From Legionella sp. (GTDB lineage Bacteria; Pseudomonadota; Gammaproteobacteria; Legionellales; Legionellaceae): a DNA stretch of 64,000 bases. The stretch covers positions 16,966 to 80,965 of the forward strand of contig JAUXWR010000299.1 of NCBI GenBank assembly GCA_030680075.1. Reading direction: 5' to 3'. The first letter of the stretch is position 1. Each line of letters begins with the position of its first letter. The notes under the pieces were generated by a model. It searched no databases. It saw nothing but the letters and a program-made list of their open reading frames with translations, and was not told where the DNA came from. Below, piece after piece: positions 36,775 to 45,955 of this stretch. Both the position numbers and the translations under genes were made by a program.

Positions 36775-38688
36775 TTAAACACGATCCTTTGCCGCAATCT
36801 CTTGTTGCAACAGGTCGCAAATTGTATCAATCTTCATCACACCCAAGTCTTCACCTTCTCGCGAGCGAACCGAAACTGAATTATTTTCAACTTCTTTATC
36901 GCCAATAACTAACAAGTAAGGAACTTTTTGTATAGTGTGCTCGCGGATTTTAAAGCCAATCTTCTCATTTCTCAAGTCAAAATTTGCACGAATGCCTTGT
37001 TTTTGCAAAATTTGTGTTACTTGACGGGCAAAATCGTACTGTTTTTCACTAATAGTCAGTACTGAAACTTGCACCGGAGCCAACCATAAAGGAAAACGAC
37101 CGGCATAATGCTCGATCAAAATCCCCATAAAACGTTCAAAGGATCCTAGTATAGCACGATGTAACATAACAGGTATCTGTTTGCTGCCATCTTCTGCAAT
37201 AAACTCAGCACCCAGTCGTTCTGGCATTGAAAAGTCAACCTGAATAGTACCACATTGCCAAATACGACCAAGGCAGTCAGCGAGGGAGCATTCAATTTTT
37301 GGACCGTAAAAAGCCCCTTCGCCCGGCGCATCAACCCATTCGATATCATTGCCTTTCATCGCTTGTTTAAGTGCGTTTTCTGCTTTATCCCACGTTAGAT
37401 CATCCCCTACACGTTTTTCAGGGCGGAGTGCCAGACGGTATTTAATCGCACTAAAGCCAAAATCTGCATAAACGGATTTTACCAACTCAAGCATCATCGA
37501 CACTTCTGACTGGATTTGCTCTTCGGTACAAAAAATATGTGCATCATCTTGCACCATATTACGCACCCGCATCAATCCATGCAGGGCACCAGATGGCTCA
37601 CAGCGGTGACAATTCCCGAATTCAGATAAACGAAGCGGTAAATCGCGGTAACTTTTAAGACCATGATTATAAACTTGCACGTGGCAAGGGCAATTCATGG
37701 GCTTTACAGCGTAATGGCGATTTTCCGTTTCGGTAAAAAACATTTCATCACGGAAATTTTCCCAATGACCTGATTTTTCCCAGAGCGATTTATCTACTAA
37801 CTGTGGCGTTCTGATTTCCTGATAGCCAAAATCCACCAGTCTTCTGCGGATATATTGCTCAAGCTCTTGATAAATAACCCAACCTTTGGGGTGCCAGAAA
37901 ACCATACCTGGCGCAATATCCTGAAAATGAAATAAGTCCATCGCTTTACCAATTTTGCGGTGGTCACGTTTTTCAGCTTCCTCAATACGGTGTAAATAAC
38001 TGTCTAGTGCTTTTTTATCAGCCCAGGCAGTCCCGTAAATCCGTTGCAACATTTCATTGCGCTGATCGCCTCGCCAATAAGCACCCGCCAGCTTTGTTAG
38101 TTTAAACGCTTTCAGGCGTCCGGTGGAGGGAACATGCGGGCCACGACACAAATCTTCAAAATCACCCTGCTTATAGAGGGAAAGCGCCTCGCCTGCGGGA
38201 ATATCCGCAATAATTTTTGCTTTATATTCTTCCCCGAGATTTCGGAAATACGTAATGGCTTCCTCGCGAGATAATTCTCGGCGGGTCACGGGCAAATCAG
38301 CTTTGGCAATTTCCACCATTTTGGCTTCAATTAAAACGAGATCATCAGGCGTAAACGGCCGCTCAAAGGCAAAATCGTAATAAAATCCATCTTCAATGAC
38401 AGGGCCAATAGTAACCTGGGCGCTAGGAAATAACGATTTTACTGCCTGCGCCAGCAGGTGCGCTGTAGAATGACGTATAACGTCGAGGCTTTCTTCTTGC
38501 TTCTCAGTAATGATAACCAGTGAGCAATCTCGATTAATCTCAAAACTGGTGTCCACCAATTGACCATCAACACTGCCTGCCAATGCCACTTTTGCCAATC
38601 CGGGACTAATGGAATGGGCAACTTCACTTACCGTGACGGGGAATTCGTAATGCTTAATTTGTCCGTCGGGTAATTTAATGTTTGGCAT
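36775..38688 (-). CDS. thrS: Threonyl-tRNA synthetase
   Basis: This 637-residue class II synthetase has a TGS domain (~1-62), an editing domain with [10 protein letters not shown] (~72), the catalytic domain with zinc ligands (N-C-P-C-H, H-R-C-E, and a late histidine), motif 2 [12 protein letters not shown], and a C-terminal anticodon-binding domain (~540 onward). AAGGAG precedes the ATG. The order thrS-infC-rpmI-rplT is standard. In E. coli ThrS represses its own mRNA through a tRNA-like leader; the short leader here (38689-38800) was not analysed for this fold. Confidence 0.97.
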   Translation of the reverse strand: MPNIKLPDGQIKHYEFPVTVSEVAHSISPGLAKVALAGSVDGQLVDTSFEINRDCSLVIITEKQEESLDVIRHSTAHLLAQAVKSLFPSAQVTIGPVIEDGFYYDFAFERPFTPDDLVLIEAKMVEIAKADLPVTRRELSREEAITYFRNLGEEYKAKIIADIPAGEALSLYKQGDFEDLCRGPHVPSTGRLKAFKLTKLAGAYWRGDQRNEMLQRIYGTAWADKKALDSYLHRIEEAEKRDHRKIGKAMDLFHFQDIAPGMVFWHPKGWVIYQELEQYIRRRLVDFGYQEIRTPQLVDKSLWEKSGHWENFRDEMFFTETENRHYAVKPMNCPCHVQVYNHGLKSYRDLPLRLSEFGNCHRCEPSGALHGLMRVRNMVQDDAHIFCTEEQIQSEVSMMLELVKSVYADFGFSAIKYRLALRPEKRVGDDLTWDKAENALKQAMKGNDIEWVDAPGEGAFYGPKIECSLADCLGRIWQCGTIQVDFSMPERLGAEFIAEDGSKQIPVMLHRAILGSFERFMGILIEHYAGRFPLWLAPVQVSVLTISEKQYDFARQVTQILQKQGIRANFDLRNEKIGFKIREHTIQKVPYLLVIGDKEVENNSVSVRSREGEDLGVMKIDTICDLLQQEIAAKDRV

Positions 38689-38798
38689 TTTATACTCCTT
38701 CCTTCTTCCAGGCAGTTAATTTTCCAGAATTACTTTGCACATCAAAATTCAGGCGATCGTAACTGATCCAATTGGTCATTGTACATTAATGAGATATC

Positions 38799-38824
38799 AA
38801 AAAAAAACCCTGCGTGGCAGGGTT
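38799..38824 (-). terminator. Rho-independent terminator of tRNA-Val
   Basis: On the minus strand ACCCTGC-CAC-GCAGGGT is followed by a run of about nine T residues, five nt after the CCA end of the tRNA. A strong intrinsic terminator. Confidence 0.93.
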
Positions 38825-38828
38825 GAGA

Positions 38829-38903
38829 TGGTAGGCACGAGTGGGATCGAACCACCGACCACCACCATGTCAAGGTGGTGCTCTACCACTGAGCTACGTG
38901 CCT
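38829..38903 (-). tRNA. tRNA-Val (anticodon GAC)
   Basis: The minus strand folds as a cloverleaf: acceptor AGGCACG paired with CGTGCCT, D-loop region TAGCTCAGTGGTAGAGC, anticodon stem CCACC/GGTGG around the loop TTGACAT (anticodon GAC, valine), and T-arm with GGTTCGATCC. The discriminator A and CCA end are encoded (38832-38829). It is transcribed towards thrS and has its own terminator. Confidence 0.95.
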
Positions 38904-39292
38904 AAAATTCGTCCTCCTTGCGGAGTGGGCTTAATTATATTAAAGGTGTAATCACAAAGCAATCACTTTATGAAGGATCTTTATCATTTAAGAAAGGCTT
39001 GAAGTGATGAAGGTCAATTCAAGCCATATTTGCGAGATTTTCAGCTATGTGAAACCACTTTCTTCCTGCACTGAAGCACCTAAGGAACACCCGCCTCCCG
39101 TTAAGCGCCTCAGTTATTGATTTGGACTTGAAACATTTCCATTAGTTTCTGCCGCTATTTTATCGTTTCTGCCTCTTTTGTCAACATTTAATTTCCAAAC
39201 GAAACCCAAAGTTTCCATTCGTTTGTTCTTGTAAGCAGTTGGTCATTTTGATAGACTTCGCAAAGATTATCCATACTGGCATTGGCGCATCC
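38904..39292. other. 389-nt intergenic region upstream of the accessory operon
   Basis: No gene or tRNA is apparent. The right end is T-rich and holds the promoter side of the XRE-regulator gene, including the dyad at 39196-39225 and two GTTTCTGCC direct repeats near 39148 and 39166. The left end carries the tRNA-Val promoter region on the other strand. Confidence 0.6.
39196..39225. promoter_or_regulatory. Candidate operator dyad upstream of the XRE regulator
   Basis: CAAACGAA (39196-39203) and TTCGTTTG (39218-39225) are exact reverse complements 14 nt apart, with a nested GAAAC (39201) and GTTTC (39211) pair. The dyad lies 67 nt before the regulator's ATG. An autoregulatory XRE-family binding site would look like this. 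Confidence 0.45.
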
Positions 39293-39754
39293 ATGAAAAA
39301 AATTGATTTGACCAAGCAATTTGCTTATCGTCTTCGTGATGCGATGTTGGCTGCCAATTTGAACTCTCAGCGTTCAACGTCAGGTGTCTGCATTCATAAG
39401 CTTGCCGAGATTACCGGGTATTCCGTACAGATTTGCCGTCGTTATTTACGAGGGGAGGCTTTGCCTGAGCCGGTTAAGTTAGCTGAAATCGCTGAGAAGC
39501 TTAATGTTTCACCAGGCTGGTTGCTTTTTGGCGATAGGCCTTACGACTCTAATCAAATCGTGATTAACAAAAGCTTGCTTAAGTATATATTTACTCATGC
39601 AGCAGATCTATATAATGCAAGTCCTAACGGAGAGGAAGTTTCTGATTTTTTGCTAGCACTTATCAATGATGCAAGCCAAATTAATGCCAGCGAAGACCAA
39701 TCAAAAAAAATTATTGATTTAGCCATGTCATCCATTAAACATTTTAAGTTGTAA
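39293..39754 (+). CDS. XRE-like helix-turn-helix transcriptional regulator
   Basis: This 153-residue protein (start MKKIDLTKQFAYRLRDAM) has an N-terminal lambda-repressor-like DNA-binding domain. The helix-turn-helix is around H-K-L-A-E-I-T-G-Y-S-V-Q-I-C-R-R-Y-L-R-G-E, followed by L-A-E-I-A-E-K-L-N-V-S-P-G-W-L-L-F-G. The C-terminal half is acidic and helical with no recognised ligand domain. The track-length frame opens upstream at a TTG (39239), but homology starts at ATG 39293; the ribosome binding site is weak. It leads a four-gene run and has a dyad upstream, so it probably controls its own operon. Confidence 0.8.
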   Translation: MKKIDLTKQFAYRLRDAMLAANLNSQRSTSGVCIHKLAEITGYSVQICRRYLRGEALPEPVKLAEIAEKLNVSPGWLLFGDRPYDSNQIVINKSLLKYIFTHAADLYNASPNGEEVSDFLLALINDASQINASEDQSKKIIDLAMSSIKHFKL

Positions 39755-39763
39755 AGAATACTC

Positions 39764-40288
39764 ATGGAAAGTAGACGTAATACTGTAAAGCCACACCCTA
39801 ATCTGATTGAAACCCTCTTTGCTTATAAAAGCCGCGTTTCTGCTATATTTAATGACGTATTGGGGATTCATCACCTTAATCATTTTTCAATTGCACGGGT
39901 TGATAAAGAGCAAACTATTCTCGTTTTCTCATCAACACCATCCATTGAATTTAATCTTTTTACCACCTCCCTCTGGCGTTTTGATAACACGTTTAATCCC
40001 GGCTGGTTCACCCAATGCAACCATGCGTTGTCATCATCACTCTACAACCCGAAGCGTTATAATGAACTTTATTTTACAAGGCAGCAAAAACCCGAGCTCC
40101 CGACAGCGTATACGATAGCTGTTGAAAATGACGGCCATTATATTTATTCAATAGCGAGCGGAAATACTTTTCCAAATCCGGATAAGTGGTTTACGAACCA
40201 TGAGGATGATTTTTATAAAATGGGGAAATATTGCACTAACCTGTTAACGCCTCTTTTTCATCAAGTGACAAATAGTAATCACTTATAA
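39764..40288 (+). CDS. Unknown protein, sensor-domain-like (174 aa)
   Basis: This 174-residue soluble protein follows the regulator by 9 nt. I do not recognise a named family. The pattern of a short helical start, then V-L-G-I-H-H-L-N-H-F-S-I-A-R-V-D, S-S-T-P-S-I-E-F-N-L-F, and an aromatic-rich middle (W-R-F-D-N-T-F-N-P-G-W-F) recalls the N-terminal sensory halves of Legionella LuxR-type regulators, but no LuxR helix-turn-helix follows. It may be a free-standing ligand-binding partner of the adjacent regulator. That is inference. The ATG at 39764 has no clear ribosome binding site and may rely on coupling. Confidence 0.65.
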   Translation: MESRRNTVKPHPNLIETLFAYKSRVSAIFNDVLGIHHLNHFSIARVDKEQTILVFSSTPSIEFNLFTTSLWRFDNTFNPGWFTQCNHALSSSLYNPKRYNELYFTRQQKPELPTAYTIAVENDGHYIYSIASGNTFPNPDKWFTNHEDDFYKMGKYCTNLLTPLFHQVTNSNHL

Positions 40289-40311
40289 CCCAATCACTTG
40301 AGGAGTTATCA

Positions 40312-41286
40312 ATGAAAGACGCTGTTGGCAATCTGATTAGTCTTACAATTTTTGAAAGCTATCTTAGTAAATATTTAATTGAAAATACTCATTTTTTTGA
40401 GCCTGTTTATCAAAAAATTCTCTCCGCTATCGCAGTAATTGCGAACGAAAACAAGTCTAACCGAGCCTTTGATCGAACATTATATGGTGTATTGAGCGCT
40501 GTGAATGATGTTTATCCCCATTATTCAACGATTGAGAGCATAACAAACAACTTTAATTTGCTGGTAGCAACTTATTTTCTTAAGCTTTTTTTTGATGGCA
40601 AGTTATTAAGTAAATCAACAGCCACTCAGCTTGAAGTAAAATCCTTATCAACAATCTCCGCTATTTGCAAACATACTCTCTTTCGACACCCCCATGAACT
40701 TGCGGCATATCTTAAGCCTATCGCTCTTTTTGATGAACGAAACAGAGGAGTGATTCCCTTACAGACAACGCGTAAAAGCACAACCAAACTAGGGATTACT
40801 ACTCTTGAAAATACACCACCAGAATTAGCCAATTACTTTGTTAGTCCTCACGACCCGGCACAATTTGAATACAAACCTGATCCTGAGAGCAATGTAGGTA
40901 GATGGTTTACCAAACATAATTTGCCAATTATTGCCGGAACATCAGGCAGCGCCTCTCTTTTTCTAACAGAGATCCTTCAAATAACCACCCTTGATCCTTT
41001 TGAGATTCAATTATTAGTAATAGGTCTTGCTGCCGGTATGATAGCAGAAGGATATCATTCCTATTTTGAAGTAATGATTATACTCGACAGAATTGGGTTC
41101 AAATTACAATCCACAGCAACCCTGTGTGAATTTTATGAACAAACCTTACCGAAATCTATTTTATCAACTGACTCCTATATTGCCTTTAGGGATTCTCCGC
41201 AGGGTGTGGCGTTACTTGACGGTATCACCGATAATTCGTCTGAATCTACCAGCCGAGAACTCCCTGGTTTAACAATTGGCATGTAA
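40312..41286 (+). CDS. Unknown protein in regulator operon (324 aa)
   Basis: This 324-residue protein has an excellent ribosome binding site (GAGGAG, 7 nt before ATG). The first half is helical and charged. The second half has a hydrophobic, probably buried, helical domain with G-T-S-G-S-A-S-L-F-L-T-E-I-L and G-L-A-A-G-M-I-A-E-G-Y-H-S-Y-F-E-V; these two motifs look like a conserved active or binding site but I cannot name the family. No signal peptide. The C-terminus (SSESTSRELPGLTIGM) is Ser/Glu-rich, which is compatible with but not diagnostic for a Dot/Icm substrate. It is 23 nt downstream of the sensor-like gene and 66 nt upstream of the phosphorylase. Confidence 0.65.
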   Translation: MKDAVGNLISLTIFESYLSKYLIENTHFFEPVYQKILSAIAVIANENKSNRAFDRTLYGVLSAVNDVYPHYSTIESITNNFNLLVATYFLKLFFDGKLLSKSTATQLEVKSLSTISAICKHTLFRHPHELAAYLKPIALFDERNRGVIPLQTTRKSTTKLGITTLENTPPELANYFVSPHDPAQFEYKPDPESNVGRWFTKHNLPIIAGTSGSASLFLTEILQITTLDPFEIQLLVIGLAAGMIAEGYHSYFEVMIILDRIGFKLQSTATLCEFYEQTLPKSILSTDSYIAFRDSPQGVALLDGITDNSSESTSRELPGLTIGM

Positions 41287-41352
41287 AGTGAATGTCAAAA
41301 CTTATTGAAAATGTGTTATTAATATTAAATGCCCGCATAAGGATATACTATT

Positions 41353-42192
41353 ATGGAGTCGTCACTTAACGTCCACCATATCAATGCCACTATTGATTCT
41401 TTAAAAGGAAATCATGGTCTTGGTCGTTATGTTTTTTTAACAGGGTCTGATAATCGGGCGCGTGAAATCAGCGAGCATTTTAGCCAGGTTGTCGTACTTC
41501 CCCATCCAAGACAGCACAATCTTTATCTGGGAACACTCTCCTCTGCCGTAGGTAATATTGATGTGGCCTCTATTTCCACAGGAATGGGGGGACCAAGTGC
41601 TGACATTATAATTAACGAATTAATTATAATGGGCGCCCGACGATTCTTAAGAGTTGGTACGGCAGGTTCGCTTCAGCCTGATAGTATTAAAGTAGGAGAT
41701 AGTGTAATAGCTACGGGCGCAGTCAGAGACGATAAGGCATCATGGGATTATATCTATAAAGAATATCCAGCCATAGCTTCGCTGGAATATCTGATTGCAA
41801 GCGGGCGGGCGGCGTCCGCTACTGGTGTGAACACTCATTTTGGCATTGTTCATTCTAAAAGCTCTTTGTATGCAAGAGAGTTACATCTTTCTTTAATACC
41901 CGAAAATGATAACTATATGGACTCTATGCATAAAGCTGGGGTGCTTGCCACCGAGATGGAGTGTGCGCAGTTATTTGTTTTAGCATCCTTAATGAGCGCG
42001 CGGCTACTGAGAGATAAAGCTGATAATCACCCTGTTTTAGGTGGATGTATTTTAGCCATTATAGGCGATCGAACCTCCTTTTCCTCGGAAAAAGAGGTGG
42101 TGGACTCAGCCATCGCCGCAACCATTTTATTGAGCCTGGAAACGACACGGGAATTATTTCTGATAGATACCAAAAGAAAATCGGTGTTTTAA
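41353..42192 (+). CDS. Nucleoside phosphorylase, uridine-phosphorylase-like
   Basis: This 279-residue protein belongs to the PNP/UDP phosphorylase family. It has the phosphate-binding S-T-G-M-G-G-P-S motif (~residue 78), R-V-G-T-A-G-S-L-Q-P-D-S-I-K-V-G-D (~100), and A-T-E-M-E-C-A-Q-L-F (ribose-binding Met-Glu, ~200). The closest pattern I know is uridine phosphorylase, which cleaves uridine to uracil and ribose-1-phosphate, but substrate could be another nucleoside. It is the last gene in the apparent accessory operon starting with the XRE regulator, which suggests regulated nucleoside use. Confidence 0.85.
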   Translation: MESSLNVHHINATIDSLKGNHGLGRYVFLTGSDNRAREISEHFSQVVVLPHPRQHNLYLGTLSSAVGNIDVASISTGMGGPSADIIINELIIMGARRFLRVGTAGSLQPDSIKVGDSVIATGAVRDDKASWDYIYKEYPAIASLEYLIASGRAASATGVNTHFGIVHSKSSLYARELHLSLIPENDNYMDSMHKAGVLATEMECAQLFVLASLMSARLLRDKADNHPVLGGCILAIIGDRTSFSSEKEVVDSAIAATILLSLETTRELFLIDTKRKSVF

Positions 42193-42364
42193 GACTAGCC
42201 GACTTAAAGGGGTTAGGCATTGTCTTCATAAAGGTGATGTATTCGGCGCCAATAAAAACCTTTCTTATCCGAACTCGCATTATTTAAAGCAGGTTATGGT
42301 TTATCACCCAACATGGTGAACAGAAATATGCTATCATTGCAATTTTTTAGTCGTGCGTGCAATC

Positions 42365-42994
42365 ATGCTGTTACATTATTTGTTTTTAATGGGTATTTGT
42401 GTTGAAGCGGTTACAGGTGCGATTGCCGCAGGGCGAAAAAAAATGGATTTTTTTGGTGTAATGTTGATTGCCTGCATTGCAGCATTGGGAGGGGGAACCG
42501 TTCGCGATGTTCTTTTTAATACGCACCCAATGACATGGGTAGCACACCCTGAATATTTGCTTTATACCTCTCTTTTTGCTTTTTTAACTATTTTCCTGGC
42601 TAATTCTCTGGCTCGAATTATGAAAATATTCCTTATCCTCGATGCGCTGGGTTTATCAGCCTTTGTTATTATAGGTACGGAGAAAATTCTTGATAGCGGA
42701 TTCTCACCCAGCGTTGCCGTAATTAGCGGCGTGCTTACAGGAATTTGTGGGGGAATGTTGCGCGATATTCTCTGCAATGACATTCCGTTGGTTTTGCGTA
42801 AAGAATTATATGCCGTGATTGCTTTGGGTGGTGCTTTATTATTTGTTACATTGACCCATTTTCAAGTGCCCAATCATCTGGTCGTGCTTATTTGTTTAAT
42901 CGCCATTTTTGTCACCAGACTACTTGCCATTTTCTTTCATATTGAAATGCCGAAATTTGATTATTCCCAGCGCCAGGATTCACGTCCAAGGTAA
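42365..42994 (+). CDS. TRIC-like/UPF0126 membrane protein (YicG family)
   Basis: This inner-membrane protein of about 209 residues has two similar three-helix halves, each with a glycine-rich motif: A-A-L-G-G-G-T-V-R-D-V-L (~45) and G-V-L-T-G-I-C-G-G-M-L-R-D-I-L (~128). This is the signature of UPF0126/YicG proteins, bacterial relatives of trimeric intracellular cation channels. The start is ATG 42365; a GTG at 42353 is also open and no ribosome binding site decides. It is followed by a palindrome and converges with the cyclophilin gene. Confidence 0.88.
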   Translation: MLLHYLFLMGICVEAVTGAIAAGRKKMDFFGVMLIACIAALGGGTVRDVLFNTHPMTWVAHPEYLLYTSLFAFLTIFLANSLARIMKIFLILDALGLSAFVIIGTEKILDSGFSPSVAVISGVLTGICGGMLRDILCNDIPLVLRKELYAVIALGGALLFVTLTHFQVPNHLVVLICLIAIFVTRLLAIFFHIEMPKFDYSQRQDSRPR

Positions 42995-43019
42995 TAATCT
43001 CTATTGGAAATAGCTGAGG

Positions 43020-43045
43020 TAGACCGGATTATGTAATCCGGTCTA
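43020..43045. terminator. Palindrome between convergent genes (family A-like core)
   Basis: TAGACCGGATTA (43020-43031) and TAATCCGGTCTA (43034-43045) form a perfect 12-bp stem with a 2-nt centre. The GGATTA/TAATCC core is that of the family A repeats, so it may be a minimal relic of that element serving as a bidirectional terminator. Confidence 0.6.
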
Positions 43046-43066
43046 TGATTTTGATGACAACGATTA

Positions 43067-43564
43067 TCAAGCGTCTACTTCACATATTTCGTTAATAATT
43101 ACTTCTTCTACTGGCACATCTCCATGTCCCATACGATTTCCGGTTTTTACTTTTGCAATTTCATCAACAACATCCATACCCTTTACAACTTCTCCAAAAA
43201 CACAATACCCATAACCTTGTGCATTTTCTCCGCTAAAGTTAAGAAAAGCATTGTCCACTACATTAATAAAAAACTGAGCCGTTGCAGAATGTGGATCGGA
43301 GGTTCTTGCCATCGCAATAGTTCCGCGTTTATTAGGTTTTGCGGCTTTAGCTTCATTTTTTACCGGCGCTTCTGTGACTTTTTGGCTCATGTCAGCAAGC
43401 ATCCCGCCCCCTTGGATCATGAAGCCTGGAATAACGCGATGAAAAATCGTCTCATTATAAAAACCGCTTTGCATATAATTGCGAAAATTTTCGGCAGTAT
43501 TGGGGGTATTTTCGGTATCTAATTGTAAATAGATATCACCTTTGGATGTTTTTATAACAATCAT
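43067..43564 (-). CDS. Peptidyl-prolyl cis-trans isomerase, cyclophilin type
   Basis: This 165-residue cytosolic cyclophilin has [14 protein letters not shown] and [17 protein letters not shown], the catalytic Arg and Gln-rich pocket of the PpiB type. No signal peptide. It speeds proline isomerisation in folding proteins. Its start is 20 nt after the tgt stop, so it may be cotranscribed with tgt. PpiB is the likely orthologue but paralogue identity is not certain. Confidence 0.92.
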   Translation of the reverse strand: MIVIKTSKGDIYLQLDTENTPNTAENFRNYMQSGFYNETIFHRVIPGFMIQGGGMLADMSQKVTEAPVKNEAKAAKPNKRGTIAMARTSDPHSATAQFFINVVDNAFLNFSGENAQGYGYCVFGEVVKGMDVVDEIAKVKTGNRMGHGDVPVEEVIINEICEVDA

Positions 43565-43584
43565 GGAATCTCCTGGTCTATAAG

Positions 43585-44736
43585 TTATGGGGCTAGAATC
43601 AAGTCGCGCATTTTAGCACAAACATCGTGCATTACGTGGATATTATGAATACTGGCCAAAGCGGTAAAAACAGTGGATTTTTGTTTAAATAGATGATGTA
43701 GTGCCGCACGCGAATAATGGTTACACGTGTAACAACTGCAAGTAGCCATCACAGGCGCATTGTCATTAGCAAAAGAGGCTTTTTTTATTTGCAGCCGATG
43801 GTTTTCATAATCGCTCGCAAAACGAAGCCACTGGCCGTCCTGAACCACTTCTCCACTGTATAAAGCGCCATGGCGCGCATTGCGAGTAGGAGCGACACAA
43901 TCAAACATATCAATGCCTTCGGCAACCACATCAAGTAAATCCTGCGGCGACATACCAACCCCCATCGTGTAACGAGGTTTGTTTTCAGGTAAATACTGCC
44001 TTACCCAATCTATTACCTGAACGGTGGTGGTCATATTAAAACCAATCGTCTCACCACCAATCGCAATGCCATCGGTATTCATTGAGGAGACAAAATCAGC
44101 ACTTTCACGGCGCAAATCAGGATAAATCCCCCCTTGCACAATGCCGAATAAGGCTTGCGCGGCTCCGTAACGAGAGAGCGGATTTTGCTCATGATAATTC
44201 ACGGATTGTTTAAGCCAGCGATGGGTTCGTGCCATTATCTGCTGCACCTCATCGCGGGACGCTTTATCTGGCGTGCATTGATCAAACGCCATAATAATAT
44301 CGGCGCCTATTATTTTTTGGGTTTCAAGCGACATTTCAGGAGTCATGTGAATGAGCCGCTTACTCTCTGGAATAGTGAAATGTGCGCCCTCTTCATCAAT
44401 CGTGCAAATTTCTTTATTTTTTGACAGGCTGAAAACCTGAAATCCGCCGCTGTCAGTTAACATCGGGCCATGCCATCCCATAAAAGGATGCATGCCACCT
44501 GCCTTTTCAATAACCTCCATCCCGGGAGCACAAAGCATATGATAGGTATTGCCGCCTAATATGATTTGAGACCCTGAATCCTGTAACTCCGAAGGCATCA
44601 TATTATTAACACCCGCTCTCGTGCCAACAGGCATGAAAACAGGCGTAATAAAATCACCATGCGGCGTGGTAATTTTGGCTACCCGCGCCTTGGTATGTTT
44701 ATGTTTATGAAGGATTTCGCAGCGAAATGTTGTCAT
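43585..44736 (-). CDS. tgt: Queuine/preQ1 tRNA-ribosyltransferase
   Basis: Tgt exchanges guanine 34 for preQ1 in GUN tRNAs, an essential step of queuosine formation. The 383-residue protein has the catalytic M-L-T-D-S-G-G-F-Q motif (~90), G-G-E, the second catalytic aspartate around M-F-D-C-V-A-P-T-R (~265), and the zinc site C-S-C-Y-T-C followed by a histidine. Length is normal. QueH, which finishes the pathway, is also encoded in this window at 56981-57634. Confidence 0.96.
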   Translation of the reverse strand: MTTFRCEILHKHKHTKARVAKITTPHGDFITPVFMPVGTRAGVNNMMPSELQDSGSQIILGGNTYHMLCAPGMEVIEKAGGMHPFMGWHGPMLTDSGGFQVFSLSKNKEICTIDEEGAHFTIPESKRLIHMTPEMSLETQKIIGADIIMAFDQCTPDKASRDEVQQIMARTHRWLKQSVNYHEQNPLSRYGAAQALFGIVQGGIYPDLRRESADFVSSMNTDGIAIGGETIGFNMTTTVQVIDWVRQYLPENKPRYTMGVGMSPQDLLDVVAEGIDMFDCVAPTRNARHGALYSGEVVQDGQWLRFASDYENHRLQIKKASFANDNAPVMATCSCYTCNHYSRAALHHLFKQKSTVFTALASIHNIHVMHDVCAKMRDLILAP

Positions 44737-44769
44737 ATAAATAGCATTAACTCAAAAAATCGATGAATG

Positions 44770-45273
44770 TTACAAAGTACGGGTCTGGCGCAAAAAGTAG
44801 CGGGTAATAAATGCGCCAATAAATAAACCCGCAAAATACAAAGCAGCCCAGGCAGGCATGGATAATCCCAGCCATTGCCAAGTGACTTCCCCGCAATCGG
44901 CAGCGCCCCATACTAAGGCATATAAAATATCCCGCCATGGAAAATAACGAATCAGAACTTCAAAACCAGGCAAACAGGCAGGCATTTGATCAGCGGGTAA
45001 GGATTGAAGCCATATTTGACGGGTAGCAAAATATAAACCCGCCACCGCTATGATCATTTGCATAATAAGCAACACGTTTCCACCTCGGCGTCGCCCCATA
45101 AAGACACCGATTAAACTGGTAATAACCGCCACGAACACACAGCCTCGCTGCATCAGACAAAGCGGACAGGGTTGCAGGTCTTGTACAAATTGAAAATATA
45201 AAGATGCATAAAATACAGAAAAACTGATGATAAATAAAAAAAACTGCCATAAACGATAGGTATCTTTAATCAT
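44770..45273 (-). CDS. dsbB: Disulfide bond formation protein DsbB family
   Basis: This 167-residue inner-membrane protein has four hydrophobic helices, the quinone-reducing C-P-L-C motif (~residue 36) and a second periplasmic cysteine pair (P-A-C-L-P-G-F and A-D-C-G-E, ~99 and 126), as in DsbB, which reoxidises DsbA. It overlaps the upstream cytochrome gene by 4 nt. The spacing between the second pair is typical. Partner DsbA is not in the window. Confidence 0.9.
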   Translation of the reverse strand: MIKDTYRLWQFFLFIISFSVFYASLYFQFVQDLQPCPLCLMQRGCVFVAVITSLIGVFMGRRRGGNVLLIMQMIIAVAGLYFATRQIWLQSLPADQMPACLPGFEVLIRYFPWRDILYALVWGAADCGEVTWQWLGLSMPAWAALYFAGLFIGAFITRYFLRQTRTL

Positions 45274-45692
45274 GATTTCGGCAACATATATTGAATAGCC
45301 AGTTTAATATCATTCTCATTGCACTCTCCACATGTACCTTTTGCCGGCATGGCATTAATGCCCTTTATTGCCGTCAGTGTTAGCCCCTCAATTTTCTTCT
45401 CTGCAAGTCTTGGCTTCCACTCCGTTTCATTATGAAATTTCGGGGCGCCTGCTACGCCATCTCTATGACAAACAGCACAATAGGTATCGTAAATTTCTTG
45501 TCCACGCTCTTTTTTAACCGTCGGCTCAGCTTTTTCCACTGCCGGGTCAGAAACACTCTTGTCTGATTGACCATCCAGACGGACGCTGCCAACAGGTTGA
45601 ATACGCTGCAATATTTGTTGCCTGTCGAAATCTTCGTCGGCATGCAACGGTAAAATCAGCATGATGAGCAAAAGCATCAAAATAGAGCGCAT
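45270..45692 (-). CDS. Periplasmic c-type cytochrome (c5-like)
   Basis: This 140-residue protein has a signal peptide (MRSILMLLLIMLILPLHA), an acidic and charged spacer, and one heme c motif C-A-V-C-H (~residue 73). Downstream are G-V-A-G-A-P-K, a candidate axial Met in I-N-A-M-P-A-K-G and an extra pair C-G-E-C, a pattern of cytochrome c5. It would be a soluble periplasmic electron carrier. Its stop overlaps the dsbB start by 4 nt; it diverges from hemC. Confidence 0.88.
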   Translation of the reverse strand: MRSILMLLLIMLILPLHADEDFDRQQILQRIQPVGSVRLDGQSDKSVSDPAVEKAEPTVKKERGQEIYDTYCAVCHRDGVAGAPKFHNETEWKPRLAEKKIEGLTLTAIKGINAMPAKGTCGECNENDIKLAIQYMLPKS

Positions 45693-45955
45693 GAGAATCC
45701 TTGATTATCAACTATAGGATAATACCTATAAGCTCTTCTTATTTCCAGTCACGAAGAAAAAGAAGCGACACGCATACGCAAATAAATAATATTAGCCTAA
45801 GATGAAGGTCGCCCAATCGACTCACCGGCGAGGAATTAATTGAAACCCAGCTATTAATGACTCCAAATTAGCCGTTTTATTTCCGGCAGAGCTAGTACTT
45901 CCTTTAAAAAATAAATATCATGCCTTTAATTTATATATTTCGGATAAGTATTACC

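Noticed and set aside
38829..42192. Integration of the 39-42 kb genes into tRNA-Val
   Set aside because: The tRNA 3' end points to thrS, not to the accessory genes. No repeat of the tRNA 3' end was seen near 42.2 kb, and there is no integrase.
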